A stretch of DNA of 40,114 nt. Origin: Elusimicrobiota bacterium. GTDB lineage: Bacteria > Elusimicrobiota > Elusimicrobia > UBA1565. This document shows positions 24,152 to 31,872 of this stretch, piece by piece. Both the position numbers and the translations under genes were made by a program. Under the pieces are notes generated by a model. That model had not been told where the DNA came from and made no database searches. It saw only the letters and a list, made by a program, of their open reading frames with translations. Location of the stretch: positions 1 to 40,114 of the forward strand of contig JACRDO010000046.1 of the NCBI GenBank assembly GCA_016212885.1. Reading direction: 5' to 3'. How positions within the stretch are numbered: position 1 is the stretch's first letter; each line of letters begins with the position of its first letter.

Positions 24152-24733
24152 ATGCCCGCCTTAAGGCCTCTGATCCTGGCTTCGGCTTCCCCACGGCGGC
24201 GGGAGCTGCTGAGGACTTTGAAGATCCCGTTCAAGGTCATCCCTTCCCGTATCAGCGAGGACTCGGGGGACCAGCCCCCCCGCAGGCTCGTGCTCGACCT
24301 GGCGCTTCGCAAGGCCCGGTCCGTGGCCCTCGGGCGCAAGCGCGCGCTGGTGCTCGGTGCGGACACCATCGTCATCTGCCGCGGGCGGGTCATGACGAAG
24401 CCGAAGAACCGCGCAGGCGCCCGCCGGATCCTCCGCCTGCTCAACGGCCGATGGCACCGCGTCTACACCGGCGTCGCCCTCGTGGACTCCGAGAGCGGCC
24501 GCTCCTGGAAGGAGGCCTCGGTCAGCCGCGTCAAGGCAAGACGGCTCAAGCCCGAGGAGCTTGAGCGCTTCGTCGGCAAGCATATGGACAAGGCCGGCGC
24601 CTACGCTGTTCAGGACAGCGAGGATCCGTTCATCGAACGGATCATTGGGCCCCGGGACAACGTGGTGGGCCTGCCGCTCGTGAACGTCCGGTCGCTTTTG
24701 AAGCGGGCACTCCGGGCTCAGGGCGCCCGGTGA
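24152..24733 (+). CDS. maf: Maf-like nucleoside triphosphate pyrophosphatase
   Basis: 193 residues. The N-terminal signature LILASASPRRRELLRTLKIP binds the triphosphate. The GADTIVICRGRVMTKPKN segment carries the catalytic Asp and the KP motif, and DKAGAYAVQDSEDPFIERII with GPRDNVVGLPL completes the family pattern. Maf enzymes hydrolyse non-canonical or modified nucleoside triphosphates (dTTP/UTP or m7GTP, depending on subgroup) to monophosphates and affect septation in some bacteria. The subgroup cannot be decided by eye. It overlaps the next gene by 4 bases (GTGA). Confidence 0.93.
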   Translation: MPALRPLILASASPRRRELLRTLKIPFKVIPSRISEDSGDQPPRRLVLDLALRKARSVALGRKRALVLGADTIVICRGRVMTKPKNRAGARRILRLLNGRWHRVYTGVALVDSESGRSWKEASVSRVKARRLKPEELERFVGKHMDKAGAYAVQDSEDPFIERIIGPRDNVVGLPLVNVRSLLKRALRAQGAR

Positions 24734-25983
24734 GCGCCTTCCGGCTGACGACCGCCGTCCGCGCGGTCAACCTCCTGCTCGTCATCATCTGGCTGCAGGC
24801 GTTCAAATCCAGCGGCCTCATGGTCCAGCCCGGGCCGGCGCAGCTCCTGCTCGCCGGCCTCATCTGCGCGTCGGCGGCAACGGCTTACTGGCTTGTGAGC
24901 CTCGCGCGGGGATGGCGGGCCGCTTTTCTCGCGGCCGACGTGGCGGCCGTGGCCCTGGCCTGCGCCTTCATCCAGCCTTCGGCAGCCGACCTGCATTTCG
25001 GCTTCCTGGTCCCGCTAACCTTGGCGGTGATGACACTGCCGGCCCGGCTGGCCGCGGGGGTCTGCGCCGCGGCCGTCGCGGCCGTGATCCTCCTTCTGCG
25101 TGCCGCGGGGCGGCCCTGGCTGGACCCCCTGCTCCTCGTGAGGCTCAGCGCCATCGCCGCGGCGCCGGCGGTCGCCGCGGTCATGAGCGTCCATCTGCTG
25201 GGGCGGCGCGTGCGCCTGCTCAGGTCCACCATCGCCCTCATTCGCCAGCAGCAGATCGCGGAATACATCACCGTCATCCTGTTCCAGCTGCGCGAATACC
25301 TCACCTCGCTCACCTCCGTCACGGAGCACCTTGCGCTTTCCGCTCCGGACGGCGGGACGCGGGACATGGCGGAGAAGATGCGCCGGATCGTGGCCGAGGC
25401 CAACTCGAAGATCAGCCGGACCGTGGAGGCGGTTCAGACCACGACCCGCCGCACCCTGCCGCCCCCGGCCGGATTCGACCTCGCCGAGCTCGCGGACCAA
25501 GCTCTCGATGCGGTTTCGATCATGCACCCCCGTCCGCTCCTGCGCGCGCGGCTGGTCTGCGCGGAGCGCATCTCCATCGAGGGGAACCGGAACCTGTATT
25601 TCGGTGTCTTAACGAGCGTGCTGGAGAACGCTTTCGAGGCATTCCTGGATTCCAAGCCCGGAGATCTCACGGTGACGGTCCGCCCCGGAGAGCCCTGCGC
25701 CGAGGTCCTAGTAGAGGACGACGCCGGCGGGATCAGCCCGGATCGCCTCTCCAGGATCTTCCAGCCGTTCTACACGACGAAAACGGACGCCGGCGGGATC
25801 GGGCTCGGCCTCTCAATGTCCCGCTCCATGCTCGAGCATGTCGGCGGCTCCCTGGAGATCTCGAGCCGAGGCGCCCGGACAGCCGTCAGCCTGCGCATCC
25901 CGCTCAAGCCCACGCTCCCCCGCATCCGCACCGAGCAATCGACCTGGGCCGGCCGCCGCGCCGCGCCAGGAGGCGCCTCATGA
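24730..25983 (+). CDS. Membrane histidine-kinase-like protein lacking a clear H-box
   Basis: 417 residues from GTG 24730. The first 160 residues contain about five or six transmembrane helices. At about residues 184-202, where an H-box should lie, the sequence is FQLREYLTSLTSVTEHLAL, without the usual H-E/D-x-R/K pattern. The HATPase_c domain is complete: N-box SVLENAFEAF (about 296-305), G1 EDDAGGISPDRL, and G2 GGIGLGLSMSRSMLEHVGG (about 354-373). It can bind ATP but may not autophosphorylate in the usual way; it may act on a partner or as a pseudokinase. No response regulator is adjacent; the CheY-like gene at 30898 is six genes downstream. Confidence 0.8.
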   Translation: MSAFRLTTAVRAVNLLLVIIWLQAFKSSGLMVQPGPAQLLLAGLICASAATAYWLVSLARGWRAAFLAADVAAVALACAFIQPSAADLHFGFLVPLTLAVMTLPARLAAGVCAAAVAAVILLLRAAGRPWLDPLLLVRLSAIAAAPAVAAVMSVHLLGRRVRLLRSTIALIRQQQIAEYITVILFQLREYLTSLTSVTEHLALSAPDGGTRDMAEKMRRIVAEANSKISRTVEAVQTTTRRTLPPPAGFDLAELADQALDAVSIMHPRPLLRARLVCAERISIEGNRNLYFGVLTSVLENAFEAFLDSKPGDLTVTVRPGEPCAEVLVEDDAGGISPDRLSRIFQPFYTTKTDAGGIGLGLSMSRSMLEHVGGSLEISSRGARTAVSLRIPLKPTLPRIRTEQSTWAGRRAAPGGAS

Positions 25984-27203
25984 GCCTGCCGCCGCCCTCC
26001 CAGCCGCCTAGGCCGGCCGACGACGAGCAGTTCTCGCCCGGGCTGCTCGAATTCATGGAAGGGTCCTTGCGCGCGGCCTTCACGCCGAATCCTGTTTTCG
26101 AGGCTTACCGGGACAGGGGTCTGCCGAGTTTCGGGACAATGACCCTCAACCTGCTTTTCTGGTCCGCGGTCGCGGCGGTGATCAATATCATGATGGTCTA
26201 CAACAACCTTCCGGCCGCGGCGAACCTCGGGACGCTTCCTGTCGTGTTCGCTTTTGCCGGGACGATGGCCGCCGCGCTCGCCGGGAGCTTCGTATTGGGA
26301 GGCATGATCCATCTCCTCACCCTGCTTTCAGGGGGCGAGGGACCCTACGACCGCAGCTATGAACTCCTCTCCCTCCTGTCCTCCTTGGCTCCCCTCGCCA
26401 GCGCCGCGATCTGGGTCCCTGTGCCGTTCCTCTGGCTGCTGCCCACCCTCTACGGGACATATCTTCTCATCCGCGGAGTGGCCGTGATGCAGAACGCCCC
26501 GGAGACGCAGGCCTGCGTCGTCGTTGGGACCCTGGGGGTCCTTCTCGCCGCGGGGCAGCTCCTGGCCCATCGCACGGCGACCCGGTTCCAGCGCCAATTC
26601 GAGATGTGGGCGAACCTCTCCTCGACGGGCCCTGAGAAGGGAGCCCGGGCGTCTTCGGCTCGGCCCGTTTCGCCGGCCGACGGCTGGCAGACCGTCCAGC
26701 CCCAGGACCCGAACGCCCGGAGCCCCTGGCCGCAGGGCTACGCCGACGATCAAGCCCTGGCGCGGCAGTCGCAGTCCGGCGTCGACATGGTCCGGGCATC
26801 GAATCAGGGATCCGGCTTGCCCATGCTCCAGCCCGGGCAGATGCCGACCCTCCAGCAGGCCCAGCAGATGCAGGAAGCCGGCATGAACATGCTCGACAAC
26901 GTCAGCCGCCAGCTCCAGAACAATTCCACGCTGACCAAGAGCATGAACCCCCAGCAGCAGCAGCAGATGAAGGAGCTCATGACCCTGGTGGACCAGGTGC
27001 GCAGCCAGGCCCGCAACCCCGCTGGGCCGAACGTCGCGGACCCGCAGGAGATGATCCGGAAGGTCATGCAGATGATGAACACCCTTCAGCACCAGCAGGG
27101 GCAGCCGCAGATGGAGCCGAACGGCTCGAACCAGCGCAACCCCGGGCGCCGGCCGGCGCCCAGGAAGCGCCCGACTAAGCCCCTGCCGCCCGACGAGCAA
27201 TGA
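25980..27203 (+). CDS. Yip1-domain-like membrane protein with Gln/Met-rich cytoplasmic tail
   Basis: The ATG at 25980 overlaps the kinase-like stop; the product has 407 residues. Residues about 45-190 contain five hydrophobic segments arranged like bacterial Yip1-domain proteins, with the loop SGGEGPYDRSYELLSLLSSL typical of that family. Residues about 210-407 form a low-complexity tail, Gln-, Met-, Asn- and Pro-rich (for example MPTLQQAQQMQEAGMNMLDN and MNPQQQQQMKELMTLVDQ), ending in a Pro/Arg/Lys-rich stretch. Function unknown. Tight coupling to the kinase-like gene suggests a shared membrane role. The stop region overlaps lipA by 4 bases. Confidence 0.7.
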   Translation: MSLPPPSQPPRPADDEQFSPGLLEFMEGSLRAAFTPNPVFEAYRDRGLPSFGTMTLNLLFWSAVAAVINIMMVYNNLPAAANLGTLPVVFAFAGTMAAALAGSFVLGGMIHLLTLLSGGEGPYDRSYELLSLLSSLAPLASAAIWVPVPFLWLLPTLYGTYLLIRGVAVMQNAPETQACVVVGTLGVLLAAGQLLAHRTATRFQRQFEMWANLSSTGPEKGARASSARPVSPADGWQTVQPQDPNARSPWPQGYADDQALARQSQSGVDMVRASNQGSGLPMLQPGQMPTLQQAQQMQEAGMNMLDNVSRQLQNNSTLTKSMNPQQQQQMKELMTLVDQVRSQARNPAGPNVADPQEMIRKVMQMMNTLQHQQGQPQMEPNGSNQRNPGRRPAPRKRPTKPLPPDEQ

Positions 27204-28090
27204 CCCGGCTTCCTCCATGGCTGAAGACCCGGCTCGGCGCAGGCCCGGCCTACAACACGCTCAAGGGACTCTCCCGCGGCAAAGGCCTCAACACCGTCTG
27301 CGCCGAAGCCCGGTGCCCGAATGCGGGCGAATGCTGGTCCGGGGGAACCGCCGCCTTCATGCTTTTGGGGAGCGTCTGCACCCGCTCGTGCCGCTTCTGC
27401 GCGGTGACGGCTTCTGTGAAGCCCCAACCGCCTGATACCGATGAGCCGCGCAAGCTGGCCGAAAGCGTCTGCGCCCTGGGCCTGCGCTACGCCGTCCTGA
27501 CCGCCGTCTGCCGGGACGACCTGGACGATCAGGGCGCGGGGCACGTCGCCGCCTGCATCCGCGCGGTCCGGGAGCGCTCGCCGCTGACCCGCATCGAGTT
27601 CCTCTCCCAAGACTTCCGCGGCGACGAGAGCCTCCTCGGGATTGTGCTCGGCGCCGGGCCGGAGGTATTCGGCCACAACCTCGAAACCGTCGAGCGCCTG
27701 ACGCCCCGCGTGCGGGACCCCCGCTCAGGCTACCGGCAGTCGCTTGCGGTCCTGCGCGCCGCCAAGCGGATCAAGCCGGGGCTCCGCACGAAATCATCCC
27801 TGCTGCTCGGCCTGGGCGAGACCCAGGAGGAGGTCCTCCGGTCCATGGAGGACCTTCTGGAAGCCGGGGTCGACGCGCTCACGCTGGGCCAGTACCTGCG
27901 GCCCACCTCCGCAAGGAGGCACCTTCCTGTCGCCGAGTTCCTCGCCCCGGAGCGCTTCGAGCGGTACGGGCGGCGCGCCCGGGAGCTGGGGTTCGCGCAC
28001 GTCTCCTCGGGCCCGTTCGTGCGCAGCTCCTACAGGGCGGCCGAGCTCTTCCTCGAAGGCCAGGTCCATTGCGGAGCCGCCGCCGGATGA
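27200..28090 (+). CDS. lipA: Lipoyl synthase
   Basis: 296 residues. This radical-SAM enzyme inserts two sulfurs into protein-bound octanoyl groups to make lipoate for 2-oxoacid dehydrogenases and the glycine cleavage system. The auxiliary cluster ligands are Cys34, Cys39 and Cys45 (CAEARCPNAGEC). The radical-SAM cluster ligands are Cys60, Cys64 and Cys67 (CTRSCRFC). The C-terminal Ser motif is GPFVRSSYRA. KSSLLLGLGETQEEVL is also characteristic. It overlaps the dihydrolipoyl dehydrogenase gene by 4 bases, a logical pairing. No octanoyltransferase gene (lipB/lipM) is in the window. Confidence 0.96.
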   Translation: MTRLPPWLKTRLGAGPAYNTLKGLSRGKGLNTVCAEARCPNAGECWSGGTAAFMLLGSVCTRSCRFCAVTASVKPQPPDTDEPRKLAESVCALGLRYAVLTAVCRDDLDDQGAGHVAACIRAVRERSPLTRIEFLSQDFRGDESLLGIVLGAGPEVFGHNLETVERLTPRVRDPRSGYRQSLAVLRAAKRIKPGLRTKSSLLLGLGETQEEVLRSMEDLLEAGVDALTLGQYLRPTSARRHLPVAEFLAPERFERYGRRARELGFAHVSSGPFVRSSYRAAELFLEGQVHCGAAAG

Positions 28091-29493
28091 AGACCGCGGA
28101 CGCCCTCGTCATCGGCGGCGGCGCCGGCGGCTATGTCTGCGCGATAAAACTCGCCCAGCTCGGCAAGAAGGTGATCCTGGCGGAGCAGGGCCGCCTCGGC
28201 GGGGTCTGCCTCAACGTCGGCTGCATCCCCTCGAAGGCCCTCATCCATGTCTCCGGCTTGGCTCATGAGGCCCGCGGCTCCGAAGCGCTCGGCATCTCGG
28301 CCGGAGCCTTGAGCGTCGATTGGGTCAAGGCCGTGCAGTGGAAGAACTCGGTCGTGCGCGGCTTAGTCCGCGGCGTCGGCGCCCTGATGAAGGGCAACGG
28401 CATCGAGGTGCTTCAAGGAACGGCCCGCTTCACAGGCCCCAGCGAAGCGTCGATCCAGTCCTCGGCGGGAGCCGAGAGCGTGCGCTTCGAGCACGCGGTC
28501 ATTGCGGCCGGATCGAGCCCGATCGCCCTCAGCGGATTCGATTTCGACGGGGAGCGCATCCTCAGCTCCACCGAGGCGCTCGAGCTGACGGAGATCCCCA
28601 AGCGGCTCGCAATCATCGGCGGCGGGGTCATCGGCCTGGAGATCGGGATGTTTCTGGCCAAGCTCGGCGCACAGCTGAGCGTGATCGAGGAGCTGGACCA
28701 GCTCCTGCCGGGCATCGAGCCCGACCTCGCGGCCCCGGTGTCGCGCTCGGCCCAGAAGCTGGGGGCCGCGATCCACCTCAAGTCCAAGGCCCTGCGCTGG
28801 GGCCGGGCCGCGGACGGCGCCCTGGAGCTCGCGATCGAGACGCCGGAAGGCGAGAAGACCGTCCAAGCGGACCGCGTCCTCGTGAGCGTGGGCCGCAAGC
28901 CCAACAGCGGCGGATTGTGCCTCGAGGCCGCGGGGGTCCGGACGGACGCGAAAGGCTTCATCCGGGTGGACGAGCGTTTCCGCACGAGCGCGCCGAATAT
29001 CTGCGCGGCGGGCGACGTCGTCGGCCCGCCGTTCCTGGCCCACAAGGCTTCGCGCGAAGGGAGCCTCGCGGCGCTGGCCGTCGCCGGGAAGCCGCCCGAG
29101 CCCCTCGGTCATATCCCATGGGTGGTCTACACGGACCCCGAGATCGCCGGAGTCGGCGAGACCGAATCCCAGGCCAGGAGCCGGGGGGCGGAGGTCCGCG
29201 TGGGACGGTTCCCTTTCGCGGCCAACGGCCGCGCGCTTTCGATGCGCCGGGCCGAGGGCTTCGTCAAGATCACGGCGGACAAGGCCGATGACCGCATTCT
29301 GGGCGTCTCCATCGCAGGCCCGAACGCCTCGGACCTCATCTCGGAGGCCGCCTTGGCCCTGCGCCTGAAGGCCACCCTGCACGATCTCGCGGGCACGGTC
29401 CACCCGCACCCGGCCCTTTCCGAGGCCCTGCACGAAGCGGCCGAGGCCGCGCTGGGCCGGCCGATCCACATCCTGCCGCCCAGGCGGGGATAA
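28087..29493 (+). CDS. lpdA: Dihydrolipoyl dehydrogenase (E3)
   Basis: The ATG at 28087 overlaps the lipA stop and is preferred to an in-frame ATG at 28069 inside lipA; product 468 residues. FAD-binding GGGAGGYVCAIKLAQLGKKV opens the protein. The redox-active disulfide is Cys41/Cys46 in GGVCLNVGCIPSKAL. The NAD fold is IIGGGVIGLEIGMFLAKLG. The C-terminal catalytic His is in VHPHPALSEALHEA. It reoxidises dihydrolipoyl groups on 2-oxoacid dehydrogenase E2 or GcvH and reduces NAD+. E1/E2 genes are not in the window. Confidence 0.95.
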   Translation: MKTADALVIGGGAGGYVCAIKLAQLGKKVILAEQGRLGGVCLNVGCIPSKALIHVSGLAHEARGSEALGISAGALSVDWVKAVQWKNSVVRGLVRGVGALMKGNGIEVLQGTARFTGPSEASIQSSAGAESVRFEHAVIAAGSSPIALSGFDFDGERILSSTEALELTEIPKRLAIIGGGVIGLEIGMFLAKLGAQLSVIEELDQLLPGIEPDLAAPVSRSAQKLGAAIHLKSKALRWGRAADGALELAIETPEGEKTVQADRVLVSVGRKPNSGGLCLEAAGVRTDAKGFIRVDERFRTSAPNICAAGDVVGPPFLAHKASREGSLAALAVAGKPPEPLGHIPWVVYTDPEIAGVGETESQARSRGAEVRVGRFPFAANGRALSMRRAEGFVKITADKADDRILGVSIAGPNASDLISEAALALRLKATLHDLAGTVHPHPALSEALHEAAEAALGRPIHILPPRRG

Positions 29494-29504
29494 AGGAGGC
29501 CTTC

Positions 29505-29918
29505 ATGTACTCCGTCACCAAGCTGATCCACTTCTGCTACGGCCACCGCCTGCTCGACTACCAGGGCAAGTGCCGCCGCCTCCACGGCCACAACGGGACC
29601 GTGGAGATCACGATCGACAAGCCGAGGCTTGACTCGCGCGGCATCGCGATGGATTTCGAGGACATCAAATCGATCGTCCAGCTGTGGATCGACGCTGAGC
29701 TGGACCACCGGACCATCCTCAGCGCGAAAGACCCGCTCGTGCCGGTCCTCCGCAAGCTCGAAGAGCCGGTCGTGACCCTCCCCGGAAACCCCACCGCCGA
29801 AGCCATCGCCAAGCACATCTTCGATACGGTCAAAAGCCGCGGGGTCCCGGTCGCCTCGGTGAAGCTCTGGGAGAACCCGACCTCCTGCGCAGGCTATCGA
29901 GAGGCCCCTTCAACATGA
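29505..29918 (+). CDS. queD: 6-pyruvoyl-tetrahydropterin synthase / 6-carboxytetrahydropterin synthase family
   Basis: 137 residues. The zinc ligands are His14 (FCYGHRL) and His27/His29 (LHGHNG), and the catalytic Cys23 (GKCRRLHGH) is present. The pattern MDFEDIKSIVQLWIDAELDH and a C-terminal Glu in KLWENPTS are also family features. In bacteria this family mostly makes 6-carboxytetrahydropterin for queuosine or 7-deazaguanine synthesis. Other que genes are not seen nearby, so QueD versus another PTPS role is open. A strong AAAGGAGG Shine-Dalgarno precedes the ATG. It overlaps trxB by 4 bases. Confidence 0.85.
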   Translation: MYSVTKLIHFCYGHRLLDYQGKCRRLHGHNGTVEITIDKPRLDSRGIAMDFEDIKSIVQLWIDAELDHRTILSAKDPLVPVLRKLEEPVVTLPGNPTAEAIAKHIFDTVKSRGVPVASVKLWENPTSCAGYREAPST

Positions 29919-30844
29919 AGATCGAGAACCGCAAAGCCGTCATCATCGGCTCAGGCCCGGCCGGATGCACCGCGGCCATCTACGCGGCGCGCGCGGATCT
30001 GAAGCCCCTCCTCTACGGCGGGGCGGCCATGGGCGGTCAGCTGATGATCACCTCCGAAGTCGAGAACTTCCCGGGCTTCCCGGAGCCGATCCTGGGCCCG
30101 GATCTGATGGACCGCATGCGCAGGCAGGCGGAGCGCCTGGGAGTCCCGATCATCCAGGAGCTCGTCTCCAAGGCCGATCTCAAGCAGAGGCCTTTCCGGC
30201 TTGAGTCCACGGAAGGCCGCCTCACCCTGGCCGAAACCCTCATCCTGGCGACCGGGTCCGAAGCCAAATGGCTCGGCCTGGAGTCCGAGAAGCGCCTGCG
30301 GGGCAAGGGCGTCTCCGCCTGCGCGACCTGCGACGGCTTTTTCTTCAAGGGTGGTGAGGTCGTGGTCGTCGGAGGGGGGGACGCGGCGCTCGAGGAGGCG
30401 AGCTTCCTGACCCATTTCGCCGCGAAGGCGAGCGTGGTCCACCGCCGGAGCGAGCTGCGCGCTTCCAAGATCCTCCAGGAGCGCGCCTTCGGCAATCCCA
30501 AGATCGCCTTCATCTTCGAGAGCGTGGTGGACGACATCCTGGGCTCCGAGAAGGTCTCCGGGGTGCGCCTGAAGAACGTGAAGACCGGCGCTCTCTCTGA
30601 GCTCCGCTGCGGCGGGGTCTTCGTCGCCGTCGGCCATGAGCCCAACACCGCGGTCTTCAAGGGGCAAGTCGAGATGGACGACGCAGGCTACCTCAAGACG
30701 GACGGCCGCACGCGGACCAGCGTCCCGGGGGTCTTCGCCGCGGGCGACTGCTCAGACCCCCGCTACCGCCAGGCGGTCGTGGCGGCAGGGAGCGGCTGCA
30801 TGGCGGCGCTGGAGGCCGGGCGGTTCCTGGCCGAAAAGCCGTAG
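29915..30844 (+). CDS. trxB: Thioredoxin reductase
   Basis: 309 residues, normal length. FAD-binding IIGSGPAGCTAAIYAARADL, the redox disulfide Cys136-Ala-Thr-Cys139 (SACATCDGFF), the NADPH-binding fold VVVGGGDAALEEASFLTHF with downstream HRRSELRAS, and the C-terminal FAD motif VFAAGDCSDPRYRQAVVAAG are all present. The HRRSxxR motif favours NADPH. The enzyme reduces thioredoxin in the cytoplasm. It is last in a tightly overlapping run; a small hairpin and a new promoter follow. Confidence 0.94.
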   Translation: MKIENRKAVIIGSGPAGCTAAIYAARADLKPLLYGGAAMGGQLMITSEVENFPGFPEPILGPDLMDRMRRQAERLGVPIIQELVSKADLKQRPFRLESTEGRLTLAETLILATGSEAKWLGLESEKRLRGKGVSACATCDGFFFKGGEVVVVGGGDAALEEASFLTHFAAKASVVHRRSELRASKILQERAFGNPKIAFIFESVVDDILGSEKVSGVRLKNVKTGALSELRCGGVFVAVGHEPNTAVFKGQVEMDDAGYLKTDGRTRTSVPGVFAAGDCSDPRYRQAVVAAGSGCMAALEAGRFLAEKP

Positions 30845-30857
30845 AGGCCATTCCCAA

Positions 30858-30888
30858 GCTTGCGCGGGCAAGCAGACCCTGCTAAACT
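30858..30888 (+). promoter_or_regulatory. Promoter of the CheY/CheC-like pair with overlapping hairpin
   Basis: TTGCGC (30860-30865), 17-base spacer, TAAACT (30883-30888), nine bases before the ATG at 30898, so the transcript would be almost leaderless. The -35 is embedded in a perfect inverted repeat GCTTGC-GCGG-GCAAGC (30858-30873), which could be an operator or a weak end-of-transcript hairpin for trxB (no T-run follows). Confidence 0.5.
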
Positions 30889-30897
30889 ATCCTGGCT

Positions 30898-31287
30898 ATG
30901 GGCTTCAGGATCCTAATCGTGGAAGATTCTCCGGTCATGCGGCTCATGCTTCAGGAGATGCTCGAGGCCCAAGGGCACCAGATCGTCGCGCAGGCCGACT
31001 CCGCGGCCTCTGCGCTGAAAGCCTACAGGGAAACCAAGCCCCAACTCGTGACCCTCGACATCTCCCTGCCGGACAAGGACGGGTTCGCCGCGCTGAAGGA
31101 GCTTCGGCATTCGGATCCCTCGGCCGCCGTGGTCATCATCACGGGGAGCAACCAGGAGAAGATCGAGGCGCAGGCGCGGAGCATGAAGGCCCTGGGCATC
31201 CTTCACAAGCCTTTCGACCAGAATGAGCTGGCCGCGCTCATGGAGCAGGTCTCGGCCGCCCTTTCCAAGCGGAAGTGGAAATACTGA
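30898..31287 (+). CDS. CheY-like single-domain response regulator
   Basis: 129 residues, receiver domain only. Acidic pocket Asp10 (IVEDSPVMRLML), phospho-acceptor Asp54 (VTLDISLPDKDG), Thr82 (IITGSN) and Lys104 (LHKPFDQNE) are all in place. It should accept phosphate from a histidine kinase and signal through protein contacts. It overlaps the next gene, whose product resembles CheC-type phosphatases, suggesting a self-contained signalling pair. Its kinase is not adjacent. Confidence 0.92.
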   Translation: MGFRILIVEDSPVMRLMLQEMLEAQGHQIVAQADSAASALKAYRETKPQLVTLDISLPDKDGFAALKELRHSDPSAAVVIITGSNQEKIEAQARSMKALGILHKPFDQNELAALMEQVSAALSKRKWKY

Positions 31288-31871
31288 ACATCTGGCAGAA
31301 GGAGGCGCTCATTCGGCTCCTGGAAGGCAGCGTGGCCCGGAGCTCCCAGCTGCTCGCCAAGCTTTCGCACACCCCCTGGGGGGTGATGTCCTCGAGCATC
31401 AACGAGATCCCGCCGGTGCGCCTTCTCTCCTGGTTCAGCCGCGAGTCCGAGCCGCAGTTGGCTTCGCGCTTCAAAGCCCGCCCCGGCATCCCGCTCGACC
31501 TGCTGGTCTTCTTCCCTGTCTCGAGCGCGCAGGCCGTGACCGAGGCTTTCACGCGCTCCTGCAGCGAGAAGGTGCGCCAGCTTCCAGACCTCGTCCCGCT
31601 CACCATCGCCGAAGTCTCCAACATCCTGGCCCAGGGCGCGATCGCGACCCTGGCCGACGAAGTCAAGAAGTCCTTCATCCTTCCGGCGCCGGAGACCCGG
31701 CGGGGCAGCAAGGCCCAGCTCCTGGAATCAGCCTTCGAGGACTACGACGGGCGCACGGACATCCTGATGCTCACCCATGTGGACCTCTACTCGGAGCGCC
31801 TCTCAGCCCAATGCTCCATGGTCATCATGGCGAACGCCGAGGCCCTGCGGCGCCTGCTGCCGGGCAAGTAA
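31275..31871 (+). CDS. CheC-like protein, putative response-regulator phosphatase
   Basis: 198 residues from GTG 31275, overlapping the CheY-like gene by 13 bases. The central motif LTIAEVSNILAQGAIATLAD has Glu113-x2-Asn116 as in the catalytic E-x2-N helix of CheC/CheX/FliY phosphatases. A second such helix may be degenerate near residues 17-30. The coupling to a CheY-like gene supports dephosphorylation of that regulator. No other chemotaxis or flagellar gene is in the window, so the pair may control something other than motility. Family call rests on one motif plus context. Confidence 0.6.
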   Translation: MEILNIWQKEALIRLLEGSVARSSQLLAKLSHTPWGVMSSSINEIPPVRLLSWFSRESEPQLASRFKARPGIPLDLLVFFPVSSAQAVTEAFTRSCSEKVRQLPDLVPLTIAEVSNILAQGAIATLADEVKKSFILPAPETRRGSKAQLLESAFEDYDGRTDILMLTHVDLYSERLSAQCSMVIMANAEALRRLLPGK

Positions 31872-31872
31872 G

